Shown: in pieces, positions 8,316 to 17,605 of the stretch
Position numbering within the stretch: the stretch's first letter is position 1
How the letters are laid out: every line of letters starts with the position of its first letter
From: Lentibacillus saliphilus
GTDB taxonomy: Bacteria; Bacillota; Bacilli; Bacillales; Amphibacillaceae
Assembly (NCBI RefSeq): GCF_019093865.1
Contig: NZ_JABJXD010000001.1
Span: 620,001 to 684,000 of the forward strand
Length of the DNA stretch: 64,000 bases
Direction of reading: 5' to 3'
Notes under the pieces: model-generated
What the model was told of the DNA's origin: nothing
The model's database searches: none
What the model saw: the letters and a program-made list of their open reading frames with translations, nothing else
Made by a program: the position numbers and the translations under genes

Positions 8316-8444
8316 ATGATGAACGTTGTTGAATTTTTTCGTAACCTACCAAACAAGAAGTGCCATGTTTGCATGAATGATATCACTGAAAAGGCCGATT
8401 GCTACGGCAACATCTGTGATGATTGCGACCATCCTGCCCGCTAA
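8316..8444 (+). CDS. yhfH: YhfH-like zinc-ribbon microprotein
   Basis: A 42-residue protein with AAAGGAGG before its ATG. Five cysteines are arranged CHVC, then C, C and CDDC-like pairs (residues 16, 19, 29, 34, 37), suggesting a small zinc ribbon. The opening NVVEFFRNLP matches the short Bacillus YhfH family, and its position divergent from yhfI is the same as in Bacillus. It has a good promoter and a terminator at 8534-8574, so it is an independent transcription unit. The biological role is unknown. Confidence 0.7.
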   Translation: MMNVVEFFRNLPNKKCHVCMNDITEKADCYGNICDDCDHPAR

Positions 8445-8748
8445 ATGTCACTGTCATATAACACGCCACAGATAAACGCGTTTATAAAGTCAGTATTTCA
8501 CTTTCACTAGAGAAAAACAATATTTTGTATGTTAATAGTGTGTTAAATCGTATCGGTTTAGCACGCTATTTTTGTAACTGTAGTATGTTTTATAAAGTGA
8601 TTGTTCTCCCCTCCTTAACTTAGGCACCGATATGCACAGTATTCTGCCAAGACTTGTTTATATTATTGAAAAATTGTATCATTCCTGTTAGTTTTAATTT
8701 ATAATTCTAATTAGAGTCACGAAACATTAATTGAAAGGGGATTAACTT
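8445..8748. other. Intergenic region between yhfH and pepF
   Basis: This holds the yhfH terminator (8534-8574) and, further on, AT-rich sequence that should contain the pepF promoter. I cannot single out a convincing -35/-10 pair. Confidence 0.4.
8534..8574 (+). terminator. Terminator of yhfH
   Basis: ATAGTGTGTTAAA pairs with TTTAGCACGCTAT (two G-T pairs) around a nine-base loop, followed by TTTTT. Confidence 0.7.
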
Positions 8749-10542
8749 ATGTCGAACCGTTTGACACGTAATCAAGTTCCAGTTGAACAGACGTGGAATT
8801 TGACCGATTTATTCGCTACAAAGGAAGACTGGGAACAAGAACTCAAGGCTGTTCAAGAGGATGTCACACAGATTACTGAGTTTAAAGGAAAGCTAGGCGA
8901 TTCTGCTCACACGTTACTCAGCGCAGCCAAAGCACTCGAAGGCTATGAAAAGCGCTTAATTCGAGTTGGTACATATGCGAGCCTTCGTGCGAGTGCGGAT
9001 GGAGCTGATCCGGAAAATCAAGCTGATGCGGCTAAATTCGGTTCTGCGATGGCGAGCATTGGTGCGAAGCTGTCGTTTTTTGATTCCGAGCTATTAGAGG
9101 TACCTGCGGAGACGCTCGAACGCTTTCTTGAGGAAGAGTCTGGGCTTCAGACGTACAAAAAAATGCTTGATGATTTAATGGAACGGAAGCCACATACGTT
9201 GGCACCGGACATTGAAGAAACATTGGCCGCTCTCGGTGAGGTTCACGATGCACCGTATATGATTTATGAGCGGAGCAAGTCCTCCGACATGGCATTTGAT
9301 CCGATCACAGATGCATCAGGACAAGAACTGCCGATGTCGGAAGCATTGTATGAGGACCGCTATGAAATGTCGGCGAATACAGAGGAACGTCGCAAGGCAT
9401 ATGATTCGTTCATCAACACATTAAATCACTATAAGCATACGTATGCGGCAACATATGCTACAGAGGTTACGAAGCAGGTCACGATGGCAAAGCTACGTGG
9501 TTTTGAATCTGTTACCGATATGCTGCTCCATTCTCAGCAGGTGACACAGGAGATGTATCACAATCAGCTTGATGTCATTCAAAAAGAGCTGGCGCCACAT
9601 ATGCGTCGCTATGCCAAGCTTGTGCAAGAGGATTATGGCTTAGATGAGCTACGTTTTTGTGATTTGAAAGCACCACTCGATCCTGAATTCAACCCGTCGA
9701 CAACGTATGACGAAGCGAAAGAGATGATTCTTGACGCGCTCAAGGTGATGGGTCCAGAATACAGTGGCATTATGGAGGAAGGCTTAACGAATCGCTGGGT
9801 TGATTTAGCCGATAACGTTGGAAAGCAAAGTGGTGCTTTTTGTGCGAGCCCATATGGTGTCCACCCTTACATTTTGATCACTTGGACAGATATGATGCGC
9901 GGCACGTTTACATTGGCGCATGAGCTAGGCCATGCTGGACATTTTTATTTAGCAGGTAAAAACCAAGAGCTCGTTAATACGCGCCCATCAACGTACTTTG
10001 TTGAAGCACCATCGACGATGAATGAGCTGCTACTAGCTGAACATCTCATGAACAATACAGATGATCAACGCATGAAGAAATGGGTCATTAGTCAGCTGCT
10101 CGGAACGTACTATCACAATTTTGTAACTCATTTACTTGAAGGTGAATTCCAAAGACGTGTATATGCACTCGCTGAAGGTGGCACACCACTGACTGCTGAT
10201 GTCCTATGTCAGCAAAAAAAGGAAACCATTGAAAACTTCTGGGGCGATGCTGTATCAATTGATGACGGTGCAGGCCTCACTTGGATGCGCCAGCCACATT
10301 ACTACATGGGGCTGTACCCATATACGTACTCAGCTGGATTAACCGTATCGACCGCTATGGCCCAAAAGATTAAAAAAGACGGCAAGCCTGCTGTTGAACA
10401 GTGGCTAGACGTCTTGCGTGCTGGTGGCACACTGAAACCATTAGATCTCATTAAAAAGACTGGCATCGACATGTCAAAACCGGACGCAATCAAAGAAGCA
10501 GTTGCCTACGTCGGTTCACTCATTGACGAATTGGAAAAATAA
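8749..10542 (+). CDS. pepF: Oligoendopeptidase F (M3B metallopeptidase)
   Basis: A 597-residue cytosolic zinc endopeptidase that trims peptides of roughly 7-20 residues. The metal site HELGHAGHFY is at about residues 389-398, and the third ligand lies in the following ESTMNE-like helix (EAPSTMNELLLAEH). The length and the N-terminal helical cap (VPVEQTWNLTDLF) fit the M3B family. The gene stands alone: GAAAGGGG precedes the ATG and a strong terminator follows at 10563-10612. In Bacillus the paralogues PepF/YjbG affect sporulation and competence peptide turnover when overproduced. The protein is complete. Confidence 0.92.
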   Translation: MSNRLTRNQVPVEQTWNLTDLFATKEDWEQELKAVQEDVTQITEFKGKLGDSAHTLLSAAKALEGYEKRLIRVGTYASLRASADGADPENQADAAKFGSAMASIGAKLSFFDSELLEVPAETLERFLEEESGLQTYKKMLDDLMERKPHTLAPDIEETLAALGEVHDAPYMIYERSKSSDMAFDPITDASGQELPMSEALYEDRYEMSANTEERRKAYDSFINTLNHYKHTYAATYATEVTKQVTMAKLRGFESVTDMLLHSQQVTQEMYHNQLDVIQKELAPHMRRYAKLVQEDYGLDELRFCDLKAPLDPEFNPSTTYDEAKEMILDALKVMGPEYSGIMEEGLTNRWVDLADNVGKQSGAFCASPYGVHPYILITWTDMMRGTFTLAHELGHAGHFYLAGKNQELVNTRPSTYFVEAPSTMNELLLAEHLMNNTDDQRMKKWVISQLLGTYYHNFVTHLLEGEFQRRVYALAEGGTPLTADVLCQQKKETIENFWGDAVSIDDGAGLTWMRQPHYYMGLYPYTYSAGLTVSTAMAQKIKKDGKPAVEQWLDVLRAGGTLKPLDLIKKTGIDMSKPDAIKEAVAYVGSLIDELEK

Positions 10543-10562
10543 ACAAGCGTATCACGCACAAT

Positions 10563-10612
10563 AACAAGAGGGTCGCACAAACCAGTTCCATCGTTTGTGC
10601 GACTCTTGTTTT
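10563..10612. terminator. Strong bidirectional terminator after pepF
   Basis: AACAAGAGGGTCGCACAAAC pairs with GTTTGTGCGACTCTTGTT around a ten-base loop, with T and A runs on either side. It serves pepF and the convergent lipoprotein gene. Confidence 0.85.
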
Positions 10613-10985
10613 ATTCATTAATCGGCAATTCCGTCGTCACGCCCAAATGGTTCCCCGCTTTCATATCAATGTACCGACCGGTCACGCCTTTGTAATTCTT
10701 TTCTTCGATATAGTAGCCAAGCTCCTTAACCACTCTGTCATCATCGAAAAAGACCAAGCGATAATCTGGATGAGGTATATCAATATCTGCCGTAGAAGCT
10801 GTATCAGTCGTCTCTAATTGTGATATTAAATCATCAATGAATGTTTCATCTGAGATCGTATGAATGACTTCAGCACTGTCCCACTTTTCTATGGTAATGG
10901 ACGTGATCGTTTCGTCCTGGAACAATTCATTTTGCTGACATGCAGCTAAAGCAAGCAACGATAGACAAAGAACAAGCTTTACAAT
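10611..10985 (-). CDS. Small lipoprotein with no standard start codon
   Basis: The frame encodes a short hydrophobic leader (IVKLVLCLSLLALAAC) with a lipobox, then about 108 mature residues rich in D, E and T. No ATG, GTG or TTG lies before the leader in frame. An ATT at 10983-10985 is the most natural start, 15-20 bases after GGAGGAGG. The only standard codon, TTG at 10956-10958, would leave a leader of six residues. Either a rare ATT start is used or the gene has lost its start. The mature part matches no family I recognise. It is convergent with pepF. Confidence 0.5.
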   Translation of the reverse strand: MVKLVLCLSLLALAACQQNELFQDETITSITIEKWDSAEVIHTISDETFIDDLISQLETTDTASTADIDIPHPDYRLVFFDDDRVVKELGYYIEEKNYKGVTGRYIDMKAGNHLGVTTELPINE

Positions 10986-11104
10986 TGTCCGGATAAATCC
11001 CCACCTCCTCCGTCAAAATATATGTTTGTAAGACTAATCGTACCAAAGCCGCTTAAGTGCGTGCTTTAATTTTGATGAAGTAAGCTATATGTGTTACTAA
11101 GCAC

Positions 11105-13345
11105 TCACAGCTTATCGAACAATGGAATTATTTCCTCTTTGCTCATCGGTTTTCCAAATAAATAACCTTGTCCGAGTACCGATGGCATATTGAGCAATGG
11201 GTCGAGTTGCGCCTCTGCCTCAATACCTTCAACGACGACATTTAAGTCTAAATTTAAACCGATATCAATGATTGTCCGAACGAGCGCCTGCTGTTTAACA
11301 TCTGATGGATCGTCAATAAACGCCTTATCAATTTTAATCGTATCAATTGGAAGGCTTTTAAGGACATGCAATGATGAATAACCCGTACCAAAATCATCAA
11401 TTGCTGCCTTGATTCCCATGGCATGCAGGTCTTTTAAAACACGCGTCGTCTGGGCCGTATTTTGCATAATGCTCTCGGTAATTTCAAGCTCGAGATAAGC
11501 TGGATTGACCCCTGTCCGGTGCAAAATCTGTTTCAAAGAAGGTATGAACCTATTATGTTGAAATTGTTTTACGGACACATTAACAGACATTAATACATTT
11601 GAAAATCCTCGATCATGCCATATTTTCAGCTGCTTACATGCTTCTTCCAATGCCCATCCACCAATCATATTAATTTGACCAGATTCCTCAGCAGCTGGAA
11701 TAAATTCAGCAGGAGATATCACCCCATATTCAGGGTGCTCCCAGCGCAACAGAGCTTCCACACCAACAACGTCTCTTGTCGCAAGTATAACCTTTGGCTG
11801 ATACAATAACGACAGTTCATCATTGGCAATGGCATGTCTCAATCCACTTTCAATCTTTAATCGTCTGACGAGCATGTTATTCAAAACTTCATTATAGAGT
11901 TGATAGTGCTTATCCGGGCTTTTTTTAGCGTCATACATCGATATGTCTGCACATTTGAGAAGTACGTCACTCGTTCGCCCATGTTCTGGAAAAAGGCTCA
12001 TTCCGATGCTTGGGGTAATTATTATGTCGTAATCCTCAATAGATAACGGGACACTAAATTGCTCGGTAATATGCTCGGCAATGTTAAGACACCCTTCTTC
12101 AGTTCTATTAGGAAGGATCATCATAAATTCATCTCCACCAATGCGATAAATACGATCATCAGGACCAATTGACTGTTTTAACCGCTCAGCTGCTTTATTT
12201 AACAACAGATCCCCAACATGATGTCCAAGCGTGTCGTTAATTTGTTTAAACCCATCCAAATCTAAAAGGAAAATACCGACTGATGCATTGAGATGGCGTG
12301 CTTTCTGAATATATTCTTTCAAATCCGTTTGAAGGCGACTTCGATTTTTTAAGGAAGTTAATGGATCATGGTGTGCTAAATATCTATATTTTTTCATGAG
12401 TGAATTCGTTTGCCTAATGACGACCAGTTGCCGCACTGTAATGAATAGCAGCGTAAGACCTAGGCCGATTGCAAGAGGGTTAGATGATACATTCGAATAG
12501 CTGACGAACAAAACGACAAGCACTAAAACGGCTGCATAAGGAATAACACTATCTTCTTCACCTATGAAATGCTCTATACGCCATTGTAATGTTGATCCCT
12601 CTTCTTTTGCATATCGGCCTGCTAGCCCGATCAAGAGAAGCGCCACACTCCAAAAAGGCGCTAAAAGACTATCAATATGATCAATTCCTTCACTAAGCAT
12701 ATAAATATAACTCGTATCACCAATGACTTGAATGCCAAAACCGACCATCATGATAAGTAGCCACTTTTGCTTCAGACGTGAATATAAATAATAGATATGT
12801 AGCATGACAAAAATAATGGCTAAATCAATGATAGGGTATGCGCGACTTAACACGATTACAATAAATGATTCATGAATTAAATCGAAAGTGGGCTTAATCA
12901 AAAAATGTGCGCTTACAGAGATTGCAAAGGTCATAAATATTAATACATTAAAATAAAAACGACTTCTAAGCTTATTGCGTTGCAAATGATAAGAAAGGTA
13001 CATTAAGGCTGTTAAAAAAATGACGTAAGCTAAGACGCCTAATATGTGAGCAATGTTGAGATTGATCTCAACCTGAAACAGCACTTGATAGTTGAGTAGA
13101 AATAAATGGGACATACTGTAACTAAGGACGCCCAATGTAAGCAAGAACCAAAATCGTCTTCCCTTTTGATCGACCATCCCTTGAGCGGCTTTTCTAATCC
13201 ATATAAAACTAACCAATCCTCCAGCTAACGAAAACATGCGTGTTCCAAATGCCTCAACCGAATCATTGTTTCCGATTAAGAAAAGCCAGCTATAAAAAGC
13301 AGCTACATATACGACTATCATGATGATTGCGTGACGTTTTTTCAT
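11105..13345 (-). CDS. Membrane GGDEF-EAL cyclic-di-GMP protein
   Basis: A 746-residue protein. About eight to ten membrane segments fill residues 1-320 and probably form an integral sensor. A GGDEF domain (about 335-495) keeps RIGGDEFMMI, so it can be an active diguanylate cyclase. An EAL domain (about 505-746) keeps EALLRWEHP, the metal-binding DDFGTGYSSL and KIDKAFI, so phosphodiesterase activity is also possible. Such hybrids are usually dominated by one activity, which the sequence alone cannot decide. The gene is monocistronic, with AGTGAGGAAGC upstream of the ATG. It probably controls motility or biofilm state. Confidence 0.88.
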   Translation of the reverse strand: MKKRHAIIMIVVYVAAFYSWLFLIGNNDSVEAFGTRMFSLAGGLVSFIWIRKAAQGMVDQKGRRFWFLLTLGVLSYSMSHLFLLNYQVLFQVEINLNIAHILGVLAYVIFLTALMYLSYHLQRNKLRSRFYFNVLIFMTFAISVSAHFLIKPTFDLIHESFIVIVLSRAYPIIDLAIIFVMLHIYYLYSRLKQKWLLIMMVGFGIQVIGDTSYIYMLSEGIDHIDSLLAPFWSVALLLIGLAGRYAKEEGSTLQWRIEHFIGEEDSVIPYAAVLVLVVLFVSYSNVSSNPLAIGLGLTLLFITVRQLVVIRQTNSLMKKYRYLAHHDPLTSLKNRSRLQTDLKEYIQKARHLNASVGIFLLDLDGFKQINDTLGHHVGDLLLNKAAERLKQSIGPDDRIYRIGGDEFMMILPNRTEEGCLNIAEHITEQFSVPLSIEDYDIIITPSIGMSLFPEHGRTSDVLLKCADISMYDAKKSPDKHYQLYNEVLNNMLVRRLKIESGLRHAIANDELSLLYQPKVILATRDVVGVEALLRWEHPEYGVISPAEFIPAAEESGQINMIGGWALEEACKQLKIWHDRGFSNVLMSVNVSVKQFQHNRFIPSLKQILHRTGVNPAYLELEITESIMQNTAQTTRVLKDLHAMGIKAAIDDFGTGYSSLHVLKSLPIDTIKIDKAFIDDPSDVKQQALVRTIIDIGLNLDLNVVVEGIEAEAQLDPLLNMPSVLGQGYLFGKPMSKEEIIPLFDKL

Positions 13346-13647
13346 GGTGCTTCCTCACTTCTCAGTTGATCATTTGGATTATTCAGGGAGAGCCTTCGTT
13401 TATGTAACAGCAGCACTTCGCGTTTGTGTTGTGATTATTTTAACATGCTGAAAATGAATAATATAGCGTTTTTTATGTGGGTATTATTTCCATTGGAAGG
13501 GCGAGGAAAGATATGCATAGTACAAGGAGTTTAACATTTTTCCCAAATGATCCTAAGACCACTTTCTAGGAATATCTCAGAGCGTCAAAGTGATTAACAT
13601 ATGATGTAGGTTGGTTCATACATTTATGAAATAGACGGACAATCTGA

Positions 13648-13830
13648 GTTACCTGAAACGGAAGGCGGCGACTCCAGCGGGAACAGCACGAGTCCGAAGA
13701 CCCCGCAGAGGTTTAAGGATGGAAGGCAAAAGTCGCGACGTCCTGTCGCACCGCCTTCATGACCAACATCGTGTTGGCCCGAGGCTGAGGCCGTGCCCGC
13801 GGAAAGCGTCCGCCTGCAGTGAAAGGTAAC
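13648..13830. repeat. Dispersed GC-rich intergenic repeat, type A, with an inserted hairpin cassette
   Basis: GTTACC and GGTAAC bound the element. The arms GGCGGCGACTCCAGCGGGA and CGCGGAAAGCGTCCGCCTGC are typical of a repeat common in Bacillaceae intergenic regions. In the middle (13718-13796) lies a cassette with nested stems: GAAGGC/GCCTTC outside, GCGAC/GTCGC inside, then CCAAC/GTTGG. The same cassette sits inside two otherwise different repeats at 27.9 kb and 29.5 kb. Confidence 0.7.
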
Positions 13831-13947
13831 GGCGTTCTAACCCTCCCCATGCTTAAATGAAATTCAGAATAAATAGGCTTAAAATCAACACCTAAATATA
13901 CCATACGAAATTTACTATACGAGGCATTATATTGTAGTTTAATTCAT

Positions 13948-13988
13948 AAAAAAAGACCGCTCCTTAGATTCTTAGCTAGGAGCGGTTA
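13948..13988 (-). terminator. Terminator of the hemEHY operon
   Basis: On the minus strand ACCGCTCCT pairs with AGGAGCGGT and a run of seven T follows, directly after the hemY stop. Confidence 0.85.
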
Positions 13989-14005
13989 CGTCTAGAGTTG
14001 TTATT

Positions 14006-15409
14006 TTAATTGTTTAAAAATGATAGAATCTCTTTAGCTGCTTGTTCGCCTTGACCGATACAATCAGGAACACCAATGCCTTCATATGAGCTGCCAGCAA
14101 GGTACACACCTGGCAAAGCATCAGCCATTTTTTCGCGGACGTCTTTAAGACGTTCTTTGTGCCCGACTGTGTATTGTGGCATGGCATGCTTCCACCGCGT
14201 AATGACGGAGAACTCAGGTTGATCGGTAATGTCCATCGTTTTCTTCAAGTCTTTCATCACGATGTCGATAATCTCATCATCTGAGTAGTCAACGACCTCT
14301 TGATCATTTGGTCTTCCAACGTAGCAGCGGACAAGTGCCTTTCCTTTTGGTGCGGCGTTTGGCCATTTTTTATGTGTCCACGTACACGCTGTAATTCGGT
14401 AATCACTTGTACGGGAAATGACAAAGCCAGTTCCATCGATATCCTGTTTAATGGCGCTTTCGTCAAATGCAAGTGCCACGTTAGCGACCGAGGTCGCTGG
14501 TACGTCCTTAAACACGTTGAAAAACGGATATTGACTGAGCATGTTCGGGACTGCGTGATGCGACGTCGCCATCACAACAGCATCCGCCTGCAGTACGTCG
14601 GCATTATCAAGTAATACATGATAGCCGTGCGTCTTTCGTTCTATATGATCAACAGCTGTACCGACAATCAGCGTTTCATTGTCGATGGCTTCAACGAGCG
14701 TTTTGACCAACGATTCTAGCCCATTTTTAAAGGAAAAGAACATGCCAGGCTTTTTTTGCTGGCCTTTGGTCGGCTTTGGCATCGTCGCTTGTAATCCTTT
14801 AATGAGGCTGCCATACTCTTGCTCAAGCTGATAGAAGTTCGGAAACGTCGCCATCAGGCTCATCTCATCAATATCCCCTGCATATATGCCGGACAACAAA
14901 GGTTCAACAAGATTTTCCACAAGCTCATCACCGAAACGATATCGGAAAAAACCGCCAAGTGACTGGTCATCTGTCGGCTTGCTTTTTGACTTTACGAGGT
15001 CCAGTCCAGCACGTAATTTTCCCTTTGGCGAAAAAATGCCCGAAAACAAAAAGGGACGAGCTTGTGTTGGAATGCCCATAAACGCACCCTGTGGCATTTT
15101 ATGCAGCTTATCATGCACCATAATATAAGACTGTCCTGTACCGTTGCGGACGAGTTCATCCGCCATGCCTAATTCTTCAGCTAAGTGAACGGCCGGCTTT
15201 TTACGCGCGAGAAATGAGTCAGGACCGCGTTCGATCGTAAAGCCATCACGCTGAACGGTTTTTATTTTACCGCCCAGCCGATCGCTCGCTTCGATCAGCT
15301 TAATCGTATAAGGCAATCCAACTGATTTAATCTCTTTTTGCAAATAATAGGCTGTTGTTAAACCGGTGATGCCGCCGCCAATGATGACAATTTGTTTACT
15401 GTTATTCAT
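14006..15409 (-). CDS. hemY: HemY/CgoX coproporphyrinogen III (protoporphyrinogen) oxidase
   Basis: A 467-residue FAD-dependent oxidase of late haem synthesis. The N-terminal dinucleotide-binding motif IIGGGITGLTTAYYLQ is at about residues 8-23. The ERGPDSFLARK segment and the C-terminal GVPDCIGQGEQAA flavin-binding block are typical. In Gram-positive bacteria this family oxidises coproporphyrinogen III to coproporphyrin III. It is the last gene of hemE-hemH-hemY. Its ATG overlaps the hemH stop by one base (TAATG), so translation is coupled. A terminator follows. Confidence 0.93.
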   Translation of the reverse strand: MNNSKQIVIIGGGITGLTTAYYLQKEIKSVGLPYTIKLIEASDRLGGKIKTVQRDGFTIERGPDSFLARKKPAVHLAEELGMADELVRNGTGQSYIMVHDKLHKMPQGAFMGIPTQARPFLFSGIFSPKGKLRAGLDLVKSKSKPTDDQSLGGFFRYRFGDELVENLVEPLLSGIYAGDIDEMSLMATFPNFYQLEQEYGSLIKGLQATMPKPTKGQQKKPGMFFSFKNGLESLVKTLVEAIDNETLIVGTAVDHIERKTHGYHVLLDNADVLQADAVVMATSHHAVPNMLSQYPFFNVFKDVPATSVANVALAFDESAIKQDIDGTGFVISRTSDYRITACTWTHKKWPNAAPKGKALVRCYVGRPNDQEVVDYSDDEIIDIVMKDLKKTMDITDQPEFSVITRWKHAMPQYTVGHKERLKDVREKMADALPGVYLAGSSYEGIGVPDCIGQGEQAAKEILSFLNN

Positions 15410-16347
15410 TACGCATCACGCTTTAATTGATCCATTACGACATCTGCCAACGTTGAAATGAATTGTGGATGACTGTTTGGCATTTCTGGACGATAGTAGC
15501 TCGCTCCGATATCATCACATACGACCTTACATTCATAGTCGTTGTCATAAAGTACCTCAAGGTGATCCGCCACAAAGCCGACTGGTGCATATACAAACGT
15601 CGTATAGCCTTTTTGTTCAAATAGATCACGTGTTAAATCTTGTACGTCTGGGCCAATCCATGGATCTGGTGTATTGCCTTCGCTTTGCCAGCCGATTTCA
15701 TAATCCGTTATACCAGTCGCTTCAGAAATGAGCTTTGCGGTTGCCTCGAGCTGCTGAGGATAAGGGTCTCCACCAGCAAGAATCTTTTCTGGTAAGCTAT
15801 GGGCAGATACGACGAGCACCGCTTTTTCGCGTTCAGCATCCGTCATTTTGGCATAAGTCTCTCCAATAACGTCTGCCCAATATTTAATAAAGCCTGGTGC
15901 ATCATACCAGCTTTCAACTGATTTAATTTGGATATTGCCGTGTTCTGCCGCGGCATCATTTGCGCGTTTATTGTATGACTTCACACTGAACGTCGAATAA
16001 TGCGGTGCAAGGACGATGGAGACGGCTTCTTCAATCCCGTCTTTTGCCATCTCTTCAACTGCATCCTCAATAAAAGGTTCAATATGCTTCAGTCCTATAT
16101 AGGCTTTGAATTCATATGCGTCTTGGCTTGCATTCAACTGATCTTCTAGCGCTTGTGTTTGCTGTTTTGTAATTTCGGCAAGCGGTGAAATTCCACCAAT
16201 TGCCTTGTAACGTTCTGTTAAATCATCAAGTGCCTCTTGAGAAGGCTTACGTCCGTGACGAATGTGCGTATAATAACGTTCAATATCCGCTTCCTTGTAT
16301 GGCGTACCGTACGCCATAACGAGCAATCCGATTTTTTTTCGTTCCAT
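15409..16347 (-). CDS. hemH: HemH/CpfC ferrochelatase
   Basis: A 312-residue ferrochelatase that inserts Fe(II) into the porphyrin. It opens [20 protein letters not shown]. The catalytic histidine lies in [11 protein letters not shown] and a metal-site glutamate in the EGNTPDPW region. The length fits the soluble monomeric Bacillus enzyme. ATG 16347 is chosen over GTG 16356 because AGAGG is then eight bases away. It is the middle gene of the hemEHY operon, one base overlapping with hemY. Confidence 0.93.
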   Translation of the reverse strand: MERKKIGLLVMAYGTPYKEADIERYYTHIRHGRKPSQEALDDLTERYKAIGGISPLAEITKQQTQALEDQLNASQDAYEFKAYIGLKHIEPFIEDAVEEMAKDGIEEAVSIVLAPHYSTFSVKSYNKRANDAAAEHGNIQIKSVESWYDAPGFIKYWADVIGETYAKMTDAEREKAVLVVSAHSLPEKILAGGDPYPQQLEATAKLISEATGITDYEIGWQSEGNTPDPWIGPDVQDLTRDLFEQKGYTTFVYAPVGFVADHLEVLYDNDYECKVVCDDIGASYYRPEMPNSHPQFISTLADVVMDQLKRDA

Positions 16348-16437
16348 ATTAAGCACCTCTTTGAGTCTTGGTTTTTAATGATTGTATGAGCAAGCTAAAG
16401 CCGGCTCATGTGATATTTTGTAAAAATAGTCCTCTGC

Positions 16438-17475
16438 CTATCGTGCGGAATACGTATGAATGAGATCGGCTAGCTTCTTCAAAGTTTCTGGCTTGATGTC
16501 TGGTGTGACACCGTGTCCGAGATTGAAGACATGATGTCCGTCTTCAATGGATTCATCAAGAATTTTTTTCGTACGTGCCTCGATCGTCTCCCAATTCGAT
16601 AATAGTATTGCTGGATCAAGATTACCTTGGAGCACTTTTGTGATGCCCATCGCGCGCGCTTCTTTAATCGATGTGCGCCAATCCAGACCGATAACATCCA
16701 CAGGGAGATCGTTAAATTCGAGCAATAAATGGTTCGCACCAACACCGAATAAAACAAACGGAACATCTGTGTTTTTTTGTAATTCAGTAAAGATATGTGT
16801 CATGATCGGCTTAATGAATGTTCGGTAGTCTGCCACGTTCAATGTGCCGACCCATGAATCAAAAATTTGAATAGCACGTGCACCTGCTTTTATTTGAGCG
16901 TTAACATACGTAATCGTCATATCTGCCAGTTTGTCCATTAACGCAAACCAAACATCCGGCTGACGGTACATAAAGGCTTTCGTTTTGGCGTATGTTTTTG
17001 ACGGGCCTCCCTCAATCATATAGCTGGCGAGTGTGAAAGGCGCACCGCTAAAGCCAATAAGTGGAACAGATAATTGTTCCTTTGTTAATAATCGAATTGT
17101 ATCGAGTACATAAGGCACATCGGTTTCAGGTGTAATCGTTCCGAGCTTTTCCACATCCTCCATTGTTTCAATTGGATTATGTATGACCGGACCGATTCCT
17201 GACTTAATTTCGACGTCGACACCGATAGCAGGAAGTGGCGACATAATGTCTTTGTATAAAATAGCTGCGTCAACATTGTACTGTTCAACTGGTAGCCGCG
17301 TCACATATGCGCATGTTTCGGGCTGATGGGTAATTTCAAATAGCGAATATTTTTCTTTAAGCTTGCGATATTCGGGCTGCGATCTACCTGCTTGGCGCAT
17401 AAACCAGCACGGTGTATAATCTGTTTTTTCCCCTTTGTAAGCACGAATAATCGTATCATTGAGTTGTTTTGTCAC
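16438..17475 (-). CDS. hemE: Uroporphyrinogen decarboxylase
   Basis: A 345-residue cytosolic enzyme converting uroporphyrinogen III to coproporphyrinogen III. The signature [14 protein letters not shown] is at about residues 24-37, with the catalytic aspartate region in [13 protein letters not shown]. The C-terminal [10 protein letters not shown] is the second family signature. The start is GTG 17475 after AAAAGGGTG. It is the first gene of the hemEHY operon, 90 bases before hemH. Confidence 0.93.
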   Translation of the reverse strand: MTKQLNDTIIRAYKGEKTDYTPCWFMRQAGRSQPEYRKLKEKYSLFEITHQPETCAYVTRLPVEQYNVDAAILYKDIMSPLPAIGVDVEIKSGIGPVIHNPIETMEDVEKLGTITPETDVPYVLDTIRLLTKEQLSVPLIGFSGAPFTLASYMIEGGPSKTYAKTKAFMYRQPDVWFALMDKLADMTITYVNAQIKAGARAIQIFDSWVGTLNVADYRTFIKPIMTHIFTELQKNTDVPFVLFGVGANHLLLEFNDLPVDVIGLDWRTSIKEARAMGITKVLQGNLDPAILLSNWETIEARTKKILDESIEDGHHVFNLGHGVTPDIKPETLKKLADLIHTYSAR

Positions 17476-17605
17476 GTATCTTCACCCTTTTCCACTATTT
17501 CCACGCTTGAATCCCAACTTCTACTATAAAGATTCTTTTCGCTTCTGCATAGCGATTATATAAAATGTCATTAATTTGTTTAAAATTATTATTGATTAAT
17601 ATTGA

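Larger units (their letters stand above)
13346..14005. other. Intergenic region with a dispersed repeat
   Basis: Bases 13346-13640 hold the promoter region of the GGDEF-EAL gene with nothing else clear. A dispersed repeat occupies 13648-13830 and the hemY terminator occupies 13948-13988. Confidence 0.5.

Noticed and set aside
13713-13904. A 63-codon minus-strand frame over the type A repeat
   Set aside because: It is explained by the GC-rich repeat and has no coding support.
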